DNA of 64,000 bases from Madurella fahalii (Eukaryota; Ascomycota; Sordariomycetes; Sordariales). A program made the position numbers and the translations under genes. Shown piece after piece: positions 1 to 10,330 of the stretch. Position 1 is the stretch's first letter. Each line of letters starts with the position of its first letter. The stretch lies in NCBI GenBank assembly GCA_029876055.1, contig CM056876.1, positions 3,224,001 through 3,288,000 of the forward strand. Reading direction: 5' to 3'. The notes below the pieces were generated by a model. It was not told the origin of the DNA. It saw only the letters and a list, made by a program, of their open reading frames with translations, and did not search any database.

Positions 1-1473
1 GCCGCATCAGCAGACAGCTGCCCCAGATGACGACTCTGGAGTTGACATACTGCTCACCCGACCTGCTGCAGGCCCGGGACCTCGAGCTCGCAGTGCCCGG
101 GACGTATCGGAGCGGTCAAGAAATCGTCAGGATCATGGCATTTGATGGCACCTTCAATGTCATCAGCTCGAAACAACGTCCGAGAAAACTCGACATTGTT
201 GGCAGCGACGGCAAGACGTACACGTTCCTCCTCAAAGGCCACGAAGACATCCGGCAGGACGAGCGTGTGATGCAGCTCTTTGGCCTGTGCAATACGCTCC
301 TGGCGAACGACTCCGAGTGCTACAAACGCCATCTCAATATTCAGCGCTATCCCGCAATCCCGCTCTCTCAGAACTCGGGTCTTCTTGGTTGGGTGCCCAA
401 CAGCGATACGGTTCACCAGCTCATCCGCGAGTACAGGGAGTCGAGGAAGATACTCCTTAACATTGAGCATCGGATCATGCTCCAGATGGCTCCGGACTAT
501 GACAATCTCACACTCATGCAGAAAGTCGAAGTATTCGGCTATGCGCTTGACAACACAACCGGCCAAGATCTCTACCGCGTCCTATGGCTTAAGAGCAAGA
601 GCTCCGAGGCGTGGCTAGACAGGAGGACGAACTACACACGCTCTTTGGGCGTCATGTCAATGGTCGGATACATTCTGGGTCTCGGAGACCGTCATCCTAG
701 TAACCTGATGCTGGATCGGATCACAGGCAAAATTATCCACATTGACTTTGGCGACTGCTTCGAGGTGGCAATGAAACGCGAGAAGTACCCCGAGCGGGTG
801 CCGTTCAGACTGACTCGCATGCTCACGTACGCCATGGAAGTCAGCAACATCGAGGGTAGCTTCCGCACGACCTGCGAGCACGTCATGAGAGTCTTGCGGG
901 ACAACAAAGAGAGTGTGATGGCCGTCTTGGAGGCTGTAAGTTGTGGCCTTGTTCTGTAACGTCCACCCATACGGACCCGAGCTAATCAGGTTGTTTTTCT
1001 AGTTCATCCACGATCCGCTTCTCACGTGGCGTCTCACGAACCCTGCGAGCCCGCCGGGGCCCCACTTCAACTCGGAACGGGAGCAAGCCATCGTCGGACC
1101 GCAGGGAGCACGGACTCGTCGGCCGTCGATACTGGACGCCCCCGTGGCTCCGACCGAGTTCCTAGCGGCCCAGGGCAACGGCGTGGACGGTATGATGGGC
1201 GCGCCGCCTGCCGCCCGCAACCGTGCGCGTACCAATTCCTCAGCCGCGCACCCAAGTAGTATGGTCAACGGCAACGGCCCGCACGAGATGGCCGAGGTGC
1301 AAAACGCCCGGGCGGTCGAAGTATTGGATCGGGTTGCGCAGAAGCTTACGGGCCGCGACTTCAAGCCCGAAGAAGAACTCGTCGTGACGGATCAGGTCAA
1401 CAAGTTGATTATTGAAGCTACGAAGCTCGAGAACCTCTGCCAGCATTACATAGGATGGTGCAGCTTCTGGTGA
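1..1473 (+). CDS. tor: TOR protein kinase, C-terminal part (5' end outside the window)
   Basis: Two exons, 1-935 (codons in frame from position 3) and 1003-1473, are separated by a 67-nt intron with a GTAAGT donor, a GCTAATC branch site and a TTCTAG acceptor. About 467 residues are visible. They contain the PI3K-related kinase domain with the catalytic loop GDRHPSN and the metal-binding IDFGD, then a variable Pro/Ala/Asn-rich linker, then the FATC tail ending in HYIGWCSFW, the conserved end of TOR kinases. TOR is the catalytic subunit of TORC1/TORC2, which phosphorylates growth-control substrates in response to nutrients. The kinase core, the FATC tail and the intron are all intact, so this is a functional host gene. 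The N-terminal HEAT and FAT repeats lie upstream of the window. Confidence 0.97.
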
Positions 1474-2299
1474 TATACTGCAGCGGCGTATCTCTTGTGG
1501 AGTTATACGGGGCAGTTGGGAGGGAGCAGACGGCGTCTTTGGTTGCTTGGGTTTATCATTACCTCTTCTGTTCTGGCCGTTTCTTGTAAGCCACCTAGCG
1601 CTTTTACTTGTGTAGTTTTATTCTCGCTCGCTTTCTATTCTTTTTCTTTCCTCATACATAGATGGTCCAACAAGCGAGTGGGTTGTTTGTTGCGTGTATG
1701 CTAGGGAGTGTTGTGTGTGCCCAGCCATTGCTTCACGGTAATCCCCTTGGCCTTGTTAAGGCATCGTCTAGCAATCGAGACGAGTGTGAATCCAACCAGG
1801 TCTCATTCAACAAACTTGTTGCATTGTTTCCCGTGTTCTCGCCCGGCTTCCTGCAGGGGAAGTCCCTTCCTAGTGTTACGTACGGCGACCAGTAAAATCG
1901 AGCATAATCAACGGAGGTAGCATTTGCACATGCCATGTTGATCTCCGGCTTATTATTTGTGCACCGCGTTTGACACGGTCTCCCTTGGCAACCCGCAGGC
2001 CTCAACAGAACAGGGCCATATTGCCTCCGGCAGTCCAGGAACCGGCTGTGTCCCGCATCCGTCACGGATGGGCGCGGGGTCGATATTCTGCCGCGCCCCA
2101 GCATCCGGGACCCGGATATTGATGCTGCCCCTCTCGACTCCGGCACTTGGACAACAATTGGACTCAAGGGCCTAGACTAGGCCAAAGAGGCCTTATTACT
2201 TCAAGATGTCTTGTGGGAACACTTGCCCGGCTCGGTACCATCTTCACCAAATCTCCCGACTGCGAATAATTACAACAGCCCTATCGCAAAACGCCAATA
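1474..2299. other. Intergenic: TOR 3' flank and promoter side of the next gene
   Basis: No convincing coding sequence. The open frames on both strands are short, overlap each other and show no family resemblance. A pyrimidine-rich stretch near 1,600-1,660 is in a suitable place for TOR 3' UTR sequence. Confidence 0.6.
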
Positions 2300-3261
2300 A
2301 TGGTGTCGTCAACTGGTCTCCGAACTTGGATAGTCCTGGGGACAGCGGCGCAAGCCGTGCTTGGACACCCATTGACCTCGCGCCAGGCGACTGGATGCAG
2401 CAAAGCAGTGCTTCAGGCAGCAGCTGATGCCTATATCGAAGCCCAGAGGGCGGGCAACACCAGCCTCCTTCTGGAGTTTGTGGCTGACACCTGGGAATAC
2501 GAGCAGAACAACAAGAAGATGGACGTCCAGGCGGGCGTGCTGAGCAAGGCGCTAAAGATTGACCACCGCCGGACCAACTTCGACCTCGTGCAGTGCGCGA
2601 CGTACTCCGAGGTCATTGCTGCCGACCCGGCCGACCCCTATGTCATTGGGACCCAGATCCGGCATGGCGAAGATGGCCGAGTGACTCTCATTGACACGAT
2701 TGCCTCGACGACTAACTCGTGGCTCTTCAACGCCCAGAAGACGCTCGAGTACGTACGGCAGGAGAAGTGGGATATCATCCCAGAGGAGAAGCGAGATTCC
2801 AGAGAGGTGATCAAGGCTGCCGGAGATGCGTATATGGATATGTGGTACGTCTTCCAGCGTTCAGAATATCCCTCTACTGAGGCCGCCCCGTTCCTGGGCC
2901 CTCACAGACCATGCCAGCGGCAGCAGGGTATACGTGACTGACATAGTAATCCAGGAGCGACGCAACGGCTGCCGCCAGAGTCCCCTGGGGAACTCCATGC
3001 GTCCGTCTGGAAGGGTCAGCCTACACGGGGAGCGGATCCCCAACCGACTCTTGCACGCCCGGCATTCCAACAAACAGTAGCCAGGCCCCAAACACACGGC
3101 GGCGTTACGTCATTGACGAGGCGATGGGGTCCGTCAGTATCTTCTGCGTTTGGGAGCACATGATGATGGCTGCGGACAACCATGAGTTCCGGCTGGAGAA
3201 CGGCAAGCTTCGCTACGTGCACACAATGACCGAATGTGGAGGTCGGAGATGTACACTATAG
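2300..3261 (+). CDS. Secreted DUF8021-like protein
   Basis: Two exons, 2300-2844 and 2955-3261, join across a 110-nt intron (GTACGT donor, CTGAC branch, CCAG acceptor) to give 283 aa. Reading through the donor ends the protein prematurely, while splicing restores the family motifs VPWGTPCVRLEG, DSCTPG, RRYVIDEAMGSV and HEFRLENGKLRYVHTMT. The first ~22 residues (MVSSTGLRTWIVLGTAAQAV...) form a signal peptide, so export is expected. Paired cysteines in the second half fit an extracellular protein. Similar small secreted proteins are common in ascomycetes and their biochemical role is not known. The family name is from memory of the motif pattern; the gene structure is seen directly. Confidence 0.8.
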
Positions 3262-4143
3262 GAGCGTAGCGCCCGGCATCCTTTTGAAAAACTACGGCGG
3301 CGAGTTGGATACCTTTCAAAATTACCAGTGCTGAGATGGTAGCTGTCTTTATTGGAGGTATTGAATCAGCGCAATACAAATACATGCGTGCGAAGTCGGG
3401 AACAGAGATCCTGGGTATCAGCCAGGGGGTTCGTTAGAGTTTGAAAGAATTTGACGATATCACCGAGTCCTGTCCGCTGCTGCTGCCCGCATGATGGCTA
3501 GCGCGCCGACGGAAGCAGTTTGATAAATCTGCACTTCCCGTAACCCGCCTATTCATTTTAATGCCATTGTTTCTTTAATGGAGACTTAAACTAGAGGTTC
3601 AGCTACTATTTCAGTCCAGACAACCCTGTGTACACAGACCAGAAATATCTACCAAATAAGAGTGGTTCAAGGGAAAGAGGAAGCCGCAGCGCCAGGCCCA
3701 CATCTGGAACGGAAAGTCGGCCGGAAGGATACCGCCGCCACAAAAGCGGATCTTACACAAATCTCGAGGCTTGGCCTGATAGTTAGCTGGCCGAGCCGAC
3801 AAACCAATCATTATCGAGAAGTGACATGCGCTTCAGGGGCTGCAGCCTCGGTCTCGACACCGTGACTCCTTTGCCATTCCCAACCGCCGTTCCGTATCCG
3901 GCATCGGCACCCTCGTAGGAGACGGTATTTATGAGGCGGCTTGTTTTTGCGGCATTTCTCAGCAGGTGAACCTATCCATTCACCCTCTCGAGCTCACACG
4001 AAGCCCGAGACACCGTGTCTACAGTGTCCTCCCGTTGAAGATTTTCCATGTTTCACTGCCGGGTTTTGAGGATCTCTCTTGTTCCACCTACCTGGCGCGC
4101 ATTCAGCTGCCAATCGACCGCGTCTCTTAACACCCGGCCGGCC
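3262..4143. other. Intergenic, upstream of arsH
   Basis: No gene recognised. The arsH frame stays open back to an ATG at 4048, but those extra 32 codons do not resemble the family, so they are treated as leader. Confidence 0.5.
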
Positions 4144-5147
4144 ATGGGTGATCTGAACAACAACGAGGCATTGAGGGAGCATTTGCCACCTGTCGCCGAC
4201 CCCGTGTATCGGTTTCGGTCTTTCGCAATCGATCCGAACGATGACGACCCGGTAGTGCGTAAGCGGTACCGCCCATTTCTCCTGGACGACGAGGTGTCCG
4301 GCTCCGACTGGGTCGCAAAGCTCGAACTGGCCACGGCCGCCCAATTTGTTGAGACCGAGATCCTCTCGCCGGGGAAGGATAGATTACGTGTCCTCGTGCT
4401 CTATGGAAGCCTCCGGTCACGGTTCGAACCATCCATTGCCATTCCTTTTTAATATCTACGGGGAGCTTGACGTGGAAAAACTGACGGTGGGTATTACGCA
4501 TAGGTCATACTCGAAGCTCCTTGCCTACGAGGCTTGCCGCATACTCTTCCGTCTCGGTTGTGACGTCCGAGTATACGATCCGTCGGGCCTCCCAGTCAAG
4601 GACGACGTTCAGCACGAGCACCCAAAGGTCCGCGAGCTCCGCGAGCTCAGCAAGTGGAGTGACGGCCATATCTGGGTGAGCCCGGAACAACACGGTAATA
4701 TAGTACGCGACCTCCTACTTCCCTAACTTCCAATATATAGCGAGCCTGACACATGTTCTCCCGTAGACTGCTGTGTTCAAGAATCAAATAGACTGGATTC
4801 CGCTCTCGACCGGATCCGTTCGGCCAACACAGGGCAGGACGTTGGCTATCGCCCAGGTGAACGGCGGTTCGCAATCCTTCAATGCGGTGAATTCACTGCG
4901 CATTCTAGGCCGCTGGATGAGGATGTTTACAATCCCAAATCAGAGCTCTGTCCCGAATGCATGGACGCATTTCACTGACGCCGATGATCCGGCGGAGGGA
5001 GGTAGCCGCTTCAAACCGAACTCGAACAGGGATAGGCTTGTCGACTGCATGGAGGAATTTGTCAAGTACACTATCGTCATGCGGCCGCATTTTGATCTCT
5101 TCGGAGACCGGTTCAGCGAGAGGAAGGAGAGGGAAGTTGTGAAGTGA
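4144..5147 (+). CDS. arsH: ArsH-type NADPH-dependent FMN reductase
   Basis: Three exons (4144-4421, 4504-4702, 4767-5147) give 285 aa. Intron 1 (82 nt, unusual GTTCGA donor, CTGAC branch) splits the FMN phosphate-binding motif YGSLRSRSYSKL; intron 2 (64 nt, GTACGC donor) lies within [18 protein letters not shown]. These, with [32 protein letters not shown] and GDRFSERKE, are characteristic of ArsH, a flavodoxin-fold NADPH:FMN oxidoreductase linked to resistance to arsenicals, where it can oxidise trivalent organoarsenicals. The ATG at 4144 ([10 protein letters not shown]) was chosen because the family usually starts near there; an in-frame ATG at 4048 is the alternative. No arsB or arsC homologue is beside it; the next gene converges from the other strand. 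Confidence 0.93.
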
Positions 5148-5533
5148 GAGGAGTGCATTGAGATTTGCCGAGTAATATTTATCACTGTCTCGGTAATGCC
5201 ATGGCACAAGCCATCAGGTACATAAGTGTGGCCTATTCCAACAGCCAGCTCGACTGTTACATGCAGCCCTGTAGGCCTATCCCGCTCTCGACTCCGCTCA
5301 TGGTCCCACACGCTGCCCCGTGTTTTGTATCAGTAATTAGCTCGGGGAATTGGTATTTTCTTCCCAATCGATTCCGTCCTCGCAATTACTTCAAAGTGGT
5401 AGCCCATGCCTCCATTGATCAACCACACTGTCGAGTCGTATCCCAGATTGATTTGCACTTCTCCTCAACCTTCCCACTGGCTCGTAATGAATACTTCGGC
5501 TACCTTGCCATGTTACAACACTCGACATGCACC
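5148..5533. other. Intergenic between convergent arsH and MDR genes
   Basis: This 386-bp gap separates the two stop codons and should hold both 3' UTRs. A long open frame crosses it on the + strand but is only the antisense of the neighbouring MDR exon. Confidence 0.6.
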
Positions 5534-6789
5534 TTAATCGTCCAACCTAATTATGACTTTTCCGACATGACTTCCCGAATACAGATAGTCAAATGCGGCC
5601 GGCGACTCATCGAACGAGAAGACTTTATCTATAAGAGGGCTCAGAGACACCTTCTTCTCCGTCAAGAACTTGTTGAGTTCAACATAATCCTCCTTGGAGC
5701 CCACAGCAACACCCCTAAACGGCTGGTTGTCAGTGAAACATCCTCAGCAACCCCGGGTTTCGGAAGACATCACAACTTACTTCAGTTTCGCAGACTTAGT
5801 TAACAGTGACAGGATGGCACTTGGCTGCCAATCACCATTGAGGCCATCCAGGAACCCGATAAGGGATACGGTACCACCTCGGTGACGTAAGAAGCTGATA
5901 TCCTCTGGGATAGACCCCGGACCTGTGTTGTTAAGGACGATATCAACGCCCTTGCCGTCCGTAAGACGCTTGACCTCCGACAATTGATCAGTGACCGTTT
6001 TATAATTGATGATACCGACATCAGAGCCGAGCTTTCGAATATCTTCCAACTTCTTGTCGGACGAGGACGTGATGATCGGTCGAATGCCTGCAGCAAGACA
6101 AAGCAGCAAGGCAAACATACTGACACCTCCGGTGCCTGTCCCACTCGATTAATCACTGTATTTGCCAAGCAATTCTCCGTATATTAACGCCGTGGTTACG
6201 AACCTTGCAAGAGAGCACTTCTTGCTCTACCGGCTGACTTGAGGCCGTCGAGGGCAGACCAAGCCGTGACGCCAGCACAGGTGACAGTCGCCGCCTGTGG
6301 TTTCGTCTCATGTAAGTGAACCGGTCCGTAACCGTAGGTCTTTGACGGACTGGCAGGACTCACTTCTTCCCATGGCAAATACTCGGGCAATTTCACCAAA
6401 TACTTCTCTTCGTAAACTGCGTACTCACGGAGAACGCCGTCGGCATCACCACCAAGTGCACAGGCTGGCTCGTCCTCGCATCCAGTGAGGTTGCTGAGAT
6501 CGAAAATGACCGAAACGTGGTTCCCGATATCAAAATCTTTCACCATGCTTCCGACGGCGACAACCTCGGCAGCCGCGTCTGAGCATGAAATGCCATGTTC
6601 CTGCACATCCACCGGATAACGTCCGTGCAACATAGCGACGTCACGGAAATTGAGAGAAACGGCACGGATCTTGATAAGGACATCGCTCGGCCCTAGCTCT
6701 TGTGGAAGGTGTTCCGTCGAAGAACTGATCGTCCGTGGTAGGCCGCCGGCGGTGCGCCTGAACGCTCTGTAGGTCTCGGGAAGAGGCAT
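5534..6789 (-). CDS. Zinc-independent medium-chain dehydrogenase/reductase
   Basis: Four exons on the minus strand (6789-6364, 6294-6204, 6135-5781, 5714-5534) give 350 aa. The introns are 69, 68 and 66 nt, with donors GTGAGT, GTTCGT and GTAAGT. The N-terminal half is a GroES-like domain (VSLNFRDVAMLHGRYP, GGDADGVLREYAVYEEKYLVKLP); the second half is a Rossmann domain whose dinucleotide loop LLQGTGGVSMFA is assembled by splicing intron 2. It continues through GVDIVLNNTGPGSIPEDI, LIGFLDG and GSKEDYVEL to FDYLYSGSHVGKVIIRL. The catalytic and structural zinc ligands of classical alcohol dehydrogenases are absent, so it is a quinone-oxidoreductase-type MDR using NAD(P)H. The substrate cannot be predicted. 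No defect is visible. Confidence 0.92.
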
Positions 6790-9689
6790 CTTGCGTCAAA
6801 CCGGATGATACGAGACAATGTGCCAAAGTAGTAAGCGGTTTGGACACATCTGGGCTGCAAATCACTTCCATTTATTGCCGGAGGGCTCAGCAGGTCGCCC
6901 GTCCGGGTGGGTTGTGATTGGTAAGCATCTGGACGTGGAAATGGATAACTGCTTGGGAACCCCGCCACGCCACGCCTATTTCGTTCAGTCCTGTGGGACA
7001 GCACTTCTATCATGTGCCGACATCTCCGTCGAATGCACGTCGCTTACCCAATGGCATCATGGGACACAGGATCCAAACCGAGCGTAGCACGACGGAGCAG
7101 GAACTAAGTGCATGGTGAAGATCTTTGGGGCACTATACATGCACTGAGAATGGGCCACTGCTTCCGGAGCCTCCGGAAGCAGAAGCTCATGCGTAAGCAG
7201 ATACCTCAGCCCTAAATCAAACTTCAGGCGTATAGTATACGTGCCGCCTACTCCCGCGCCTCGTATGTTCCGTATTTAGTCGGGAATTACTGTCCGACCA
7301 GCGAGTTTGGCCGACAATGGTCACGCATTGGGTGGAACCCACCCATAAATGCCATACTAGCGGTGTAGTCAAGTGGATCGAGAGGTGTCGGGAATTCCTC
7401 TGGGACAGAGAACGATGAACCCAATCTCCCAAGACCCTGGAGAACTCTATTCCGGGGGATCGATCAGCTATAATCAAAGCACGACCATGCATCCGACAAA
7501 AGTGGGCTGCGCCAGTTTGCCAGGTTGCTAGGTCACCAAAGGAAGTTAGAAGTCAGGAGCGGCGCCTGGGTTTGTCAGAGACAGATTACATGTTATGATG
7601 CTCCTCAACATCTACCTAGCCGTGGGATGGGACTATACCAAACCCGGGTGAAGGCGTTGTTTACATCTACTCCTACATAGAGGGCCCTGGCATCTTGTAC
7701 AGATTGGAAGCCTCCAGGGAGAGTTATCCCACATCATTTAGCTTGCAAGTCTAACCCTTTAGTCTACTCTTGATTATTTTTCTCCGGCGCTGCAGGTTGG
7801 TATATACCTCCGCAACAGTGTCGAGGAGCTCGCCCCCGCCCGTACCCCCGGCCGGGGCAGGGGGCCTAGCAAGCTGATCGGCCGTAGTAGGCCGGGCAGG
7901 CACGTCGACGCGGAACCAGCTACAGGCACCCCGGTTGGGGAAGAAGCGCTGGCACGGTACAGCGCATTCCCAGGGTAGGTCGTACGGCCGGCCCGCCTTC
8001 TCCCGGATATTAGTGGTTTTATACGTTCTTCGAGGAAGACGTCAGCGTCTCCACGGGGCGACTGACACCTGGCCAACCCACTTAGATGCCTTTGATATGA
8101 GATTATAGATATTTCTCTACTGATGTTGCCTACTATCGATCTAGCGCATTTTTTTTTTGCTCAGTGTCTCCAGCTTGGGCTCCCAATCGTCCGCCAAGTG
8201 TTCTGGATCATAGCGCCAGCCCGCCCCCTCCCCGCCGGCCGTGACAGCCTTCTCGACACTCTTATATAGTCGTCAAGGATCTAGAGTTGAAGCAGGGACT
8301 CTACGAGCTGGCAGCATTCACTAACTGACGATGATGCAGCCATGAACGCTCCTTGATAACAACGCGGGCGAAATTTCTGGCCAAACGCAACCGCCACTAC
8401 GACCTTGGCGCGAAGCCTACATTACTTACCACTATCGAGACCCCCCTAGTACCTGTGCGAGAATCGTCTTGATTCCGCCGACTTGAGATGGTATTGGTGG
8501 CGGCTGAGCGACTTCAACACCCTTCCCTGAGACGACCATCGGAAATCGATTAATTGCTTCCGCCTGGGTTGGATGTTGGAGTGTCCATTTGTTACCTCGC
8601 GAAGGTGGCCCTAGCAAGAGCGTCCTTCTTCCACGGCTGGGACGTGGGAGCTTGTTTACAAGCTACTGCCACATAAGAGAAACTATTAATATTCGTGTTG
8701 CTTACCTGCTGCGGCTGGGGACGGGGGTTTAATGTATCATGGCTTGTTGTACCAGTAAATAACCCAGTTGATGGCAAAAGCAAGTCTATCGTCAGAGCCA
8801 GGTCAAGCTTATTGAGACACCAACTCATCCTTTCCCTCACATCTATTCAGAGGGTTCGCTGATGTGCAGAACAATGGTTACCGCCACAAACCCAGGCTGG
8901 TTACTGCTGGGCAGTGTGCTGAGCTAGTTTGATGAGGTGATGTGCCAACGACGACGTGGTATTGGCCTAGTTCAAGGTGTTCGGGGATGCCGTCCATAGG
9001 TAGTTAATGTGGCGGCTACGTTCCTAAGCATATCCCTCGAAATCTGCCTGTGAGGGGTTGGTTCGGATAGATGGCGAAGTTTGAGATGACACAGCGGAGG
9101 GCGAGAATACTGAAGGGGATTGAAGAGAATCTCGGCTGGATAGGAGCTGGCGCTGGTTGATAGGATGAGTCGGAGTTTTTAATGTGAGTTTGGTTTGACA
9201 GGAAAGAGGGGCTAGTGAGTTGGCAGAGGGCGATGATGAGAAGGCCTTGAGAGAAGGGGGTTGTGCGTAATAGTAAGTTACGGAAGACCTGTACTGATAG
9301 ATGATCCGGAAAGTCTCCACCTTCCCAAATCATGCCACAGAGAGGTTGTCACCCGTAGCTTCGAAACCTGCCTGCCCTTCGGAATGGCCCTGCTAGAACT
9401 ATCATCAAGGTCTACCCCGTGTCTACCGAGACGTTGTAATACCTAGATGTAAATAGTGACTTTCTTCGACAAATTTGCAACCTCCGACTCGCTGACGAGG
9501 TAGGTTTCACTCAGTCGCGCCGGGAGATGGTGCTACCCTGGATTTCCTTGATCCACGGGCCAAAGTTCGTGGGCTAGGACAAAACTCACGCCTTCACCGT
9601 CTACAACTTCTGCCGCCACTGATTGTTCTGAACATCAAACCTTCGGGATAATCAGGCACCGCCAAGTATTTGATTTGAGTACTTAGTAT
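6790..9689. other. Long gene-poor stretch of normal composition
   Basis: About 2.9 kb of unremarkable base composition without a gene I can defend. Short open frames exist on both strands (7217-7492, 8432-8617, 8592-8840 and 9016-9333, all but shadows on the minus strand), but none has family motifs or a coherent exon chain. A poly-T run lies near 8,150. The segment separates host genes from the RIP-degraded transposon block. Confidence 0.5.
7751..8041 (-). other. Possible coding fragment, unidentified
   Basis: One minus-strand frame is open for 97 codons and reads sensibly in the middle (YDLPWECAVPCQRFFPN, then GACSWFRVDV). A second frame over the same DNA is also open (7774-8076). The three cysteines and two tryptophans are suggestive, but no start, splice structure or family is recognisable. 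It may be an exon of a degraded gene or chance. Confidence 0.15.
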
Positions 9690-10023
9690 GATAGCGTATA
9701 ACGCAGATAAAGCAGAGCGAATTAATCCAGAGATAGCAATAACCCTAGTAGCAGCTAATTTCTATAGCATTGGAGAATATCTTAGACAGGTTCTCGGCAT
9801 CAATACATTCGAGTTATATAAGTAAGGTAATCTACCCACCGCCTAGCCACCCTAGCATCTGGGCCACCTCAATTGCATCAAAAATCAACCACCACACCAG
9901 GATCAATGAAGATAAAACACTAGGTAAATTAGATATTACAATGTAGTAGATACAGTTAAATCAAGTCCTAGAACCTGCTCAATCAGTTAAAGAACCTATA
10001 TTCTATAGACATCTCTTTCTAAC
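9690..10023 (+). pseudogene. RIP-degraded coding relic, unidentified
   Basis: The + frame from 9690 opens with 48 uninterrupted codons (INPEIAITLVAANFYS, then GEYLRQVLGINTFELYK) and continues with about ten stops. Every stop is TAA, TAG or TGA at a place where CAA, CAG or CGA would fit a Gln-rich protein. That is the RIP pattern. The segment abuts an LTR fragment and is probably the end of a retrotransposon gene or captured host sequence. I do not recognise the protein. Confidence 0.4.
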
Positions 10024-10328
10024 AGTTGAGACGAATCCTTTATAGTCTCTAACGTCTGAAAGGATTCTACAAGGTATTTTAACTAAGGGATAGTGGATTC
10101 GGTAAAGCCTGAAGGTTTATAACGATCGTATAAGTAATATCTTAATATATAGAGTATCCTGCTCTATTTGCTCTATCTAGAGTATATAGAGCACTCTACT
10201 CTATCAACTCTATTCGGAGTATATAGAACAGCAGATACCTTTTCCTTAACTAGTCGGCCTCTATCTGGGACCTATACTTTTCTATCTACCTTCTAATAGA
10301 TTAGTTAGTTAAATTGTAATACAATATC
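10024..10328 (-). repeat. LTR-E fragment (gypsy-E long terminal repeat)
   Basis: Matches 12,413-12,815 in the same orientation and 29,018-29,419 in reverse, with shared blocks such as CGAATCC, GGATTC(T/C)ACAAGGTA and GTAAAGCCT(G/A)AAGGTTTAT, and the clustered CTCTATT / GAGTATATAGAGC motifs. It is diverged by RIP-type transitions and lacks a clear target duplication. Confidence 0.6.
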
Positions 10329-10330
10329 TA

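Noticed and set aside
54..566. 170-aa minus-strand open frame
   Set aside because: Antisense shadow of the TOR kinase exon; no independent motifs.
4048..4143. Upstream in-frame ATG for arsH, as a possible targeting peptide
   Set aside because: The added residues do not resemble the family N-terminus, which fits the ATG at 4144. Kept only as an alternative start.
9016..9333. Ser/Pro-rich minus-strand frames near 9.0-9.3 kb
   Set aside because: Two overlapping frames of similar length, low complexity, no motif and no splice context.
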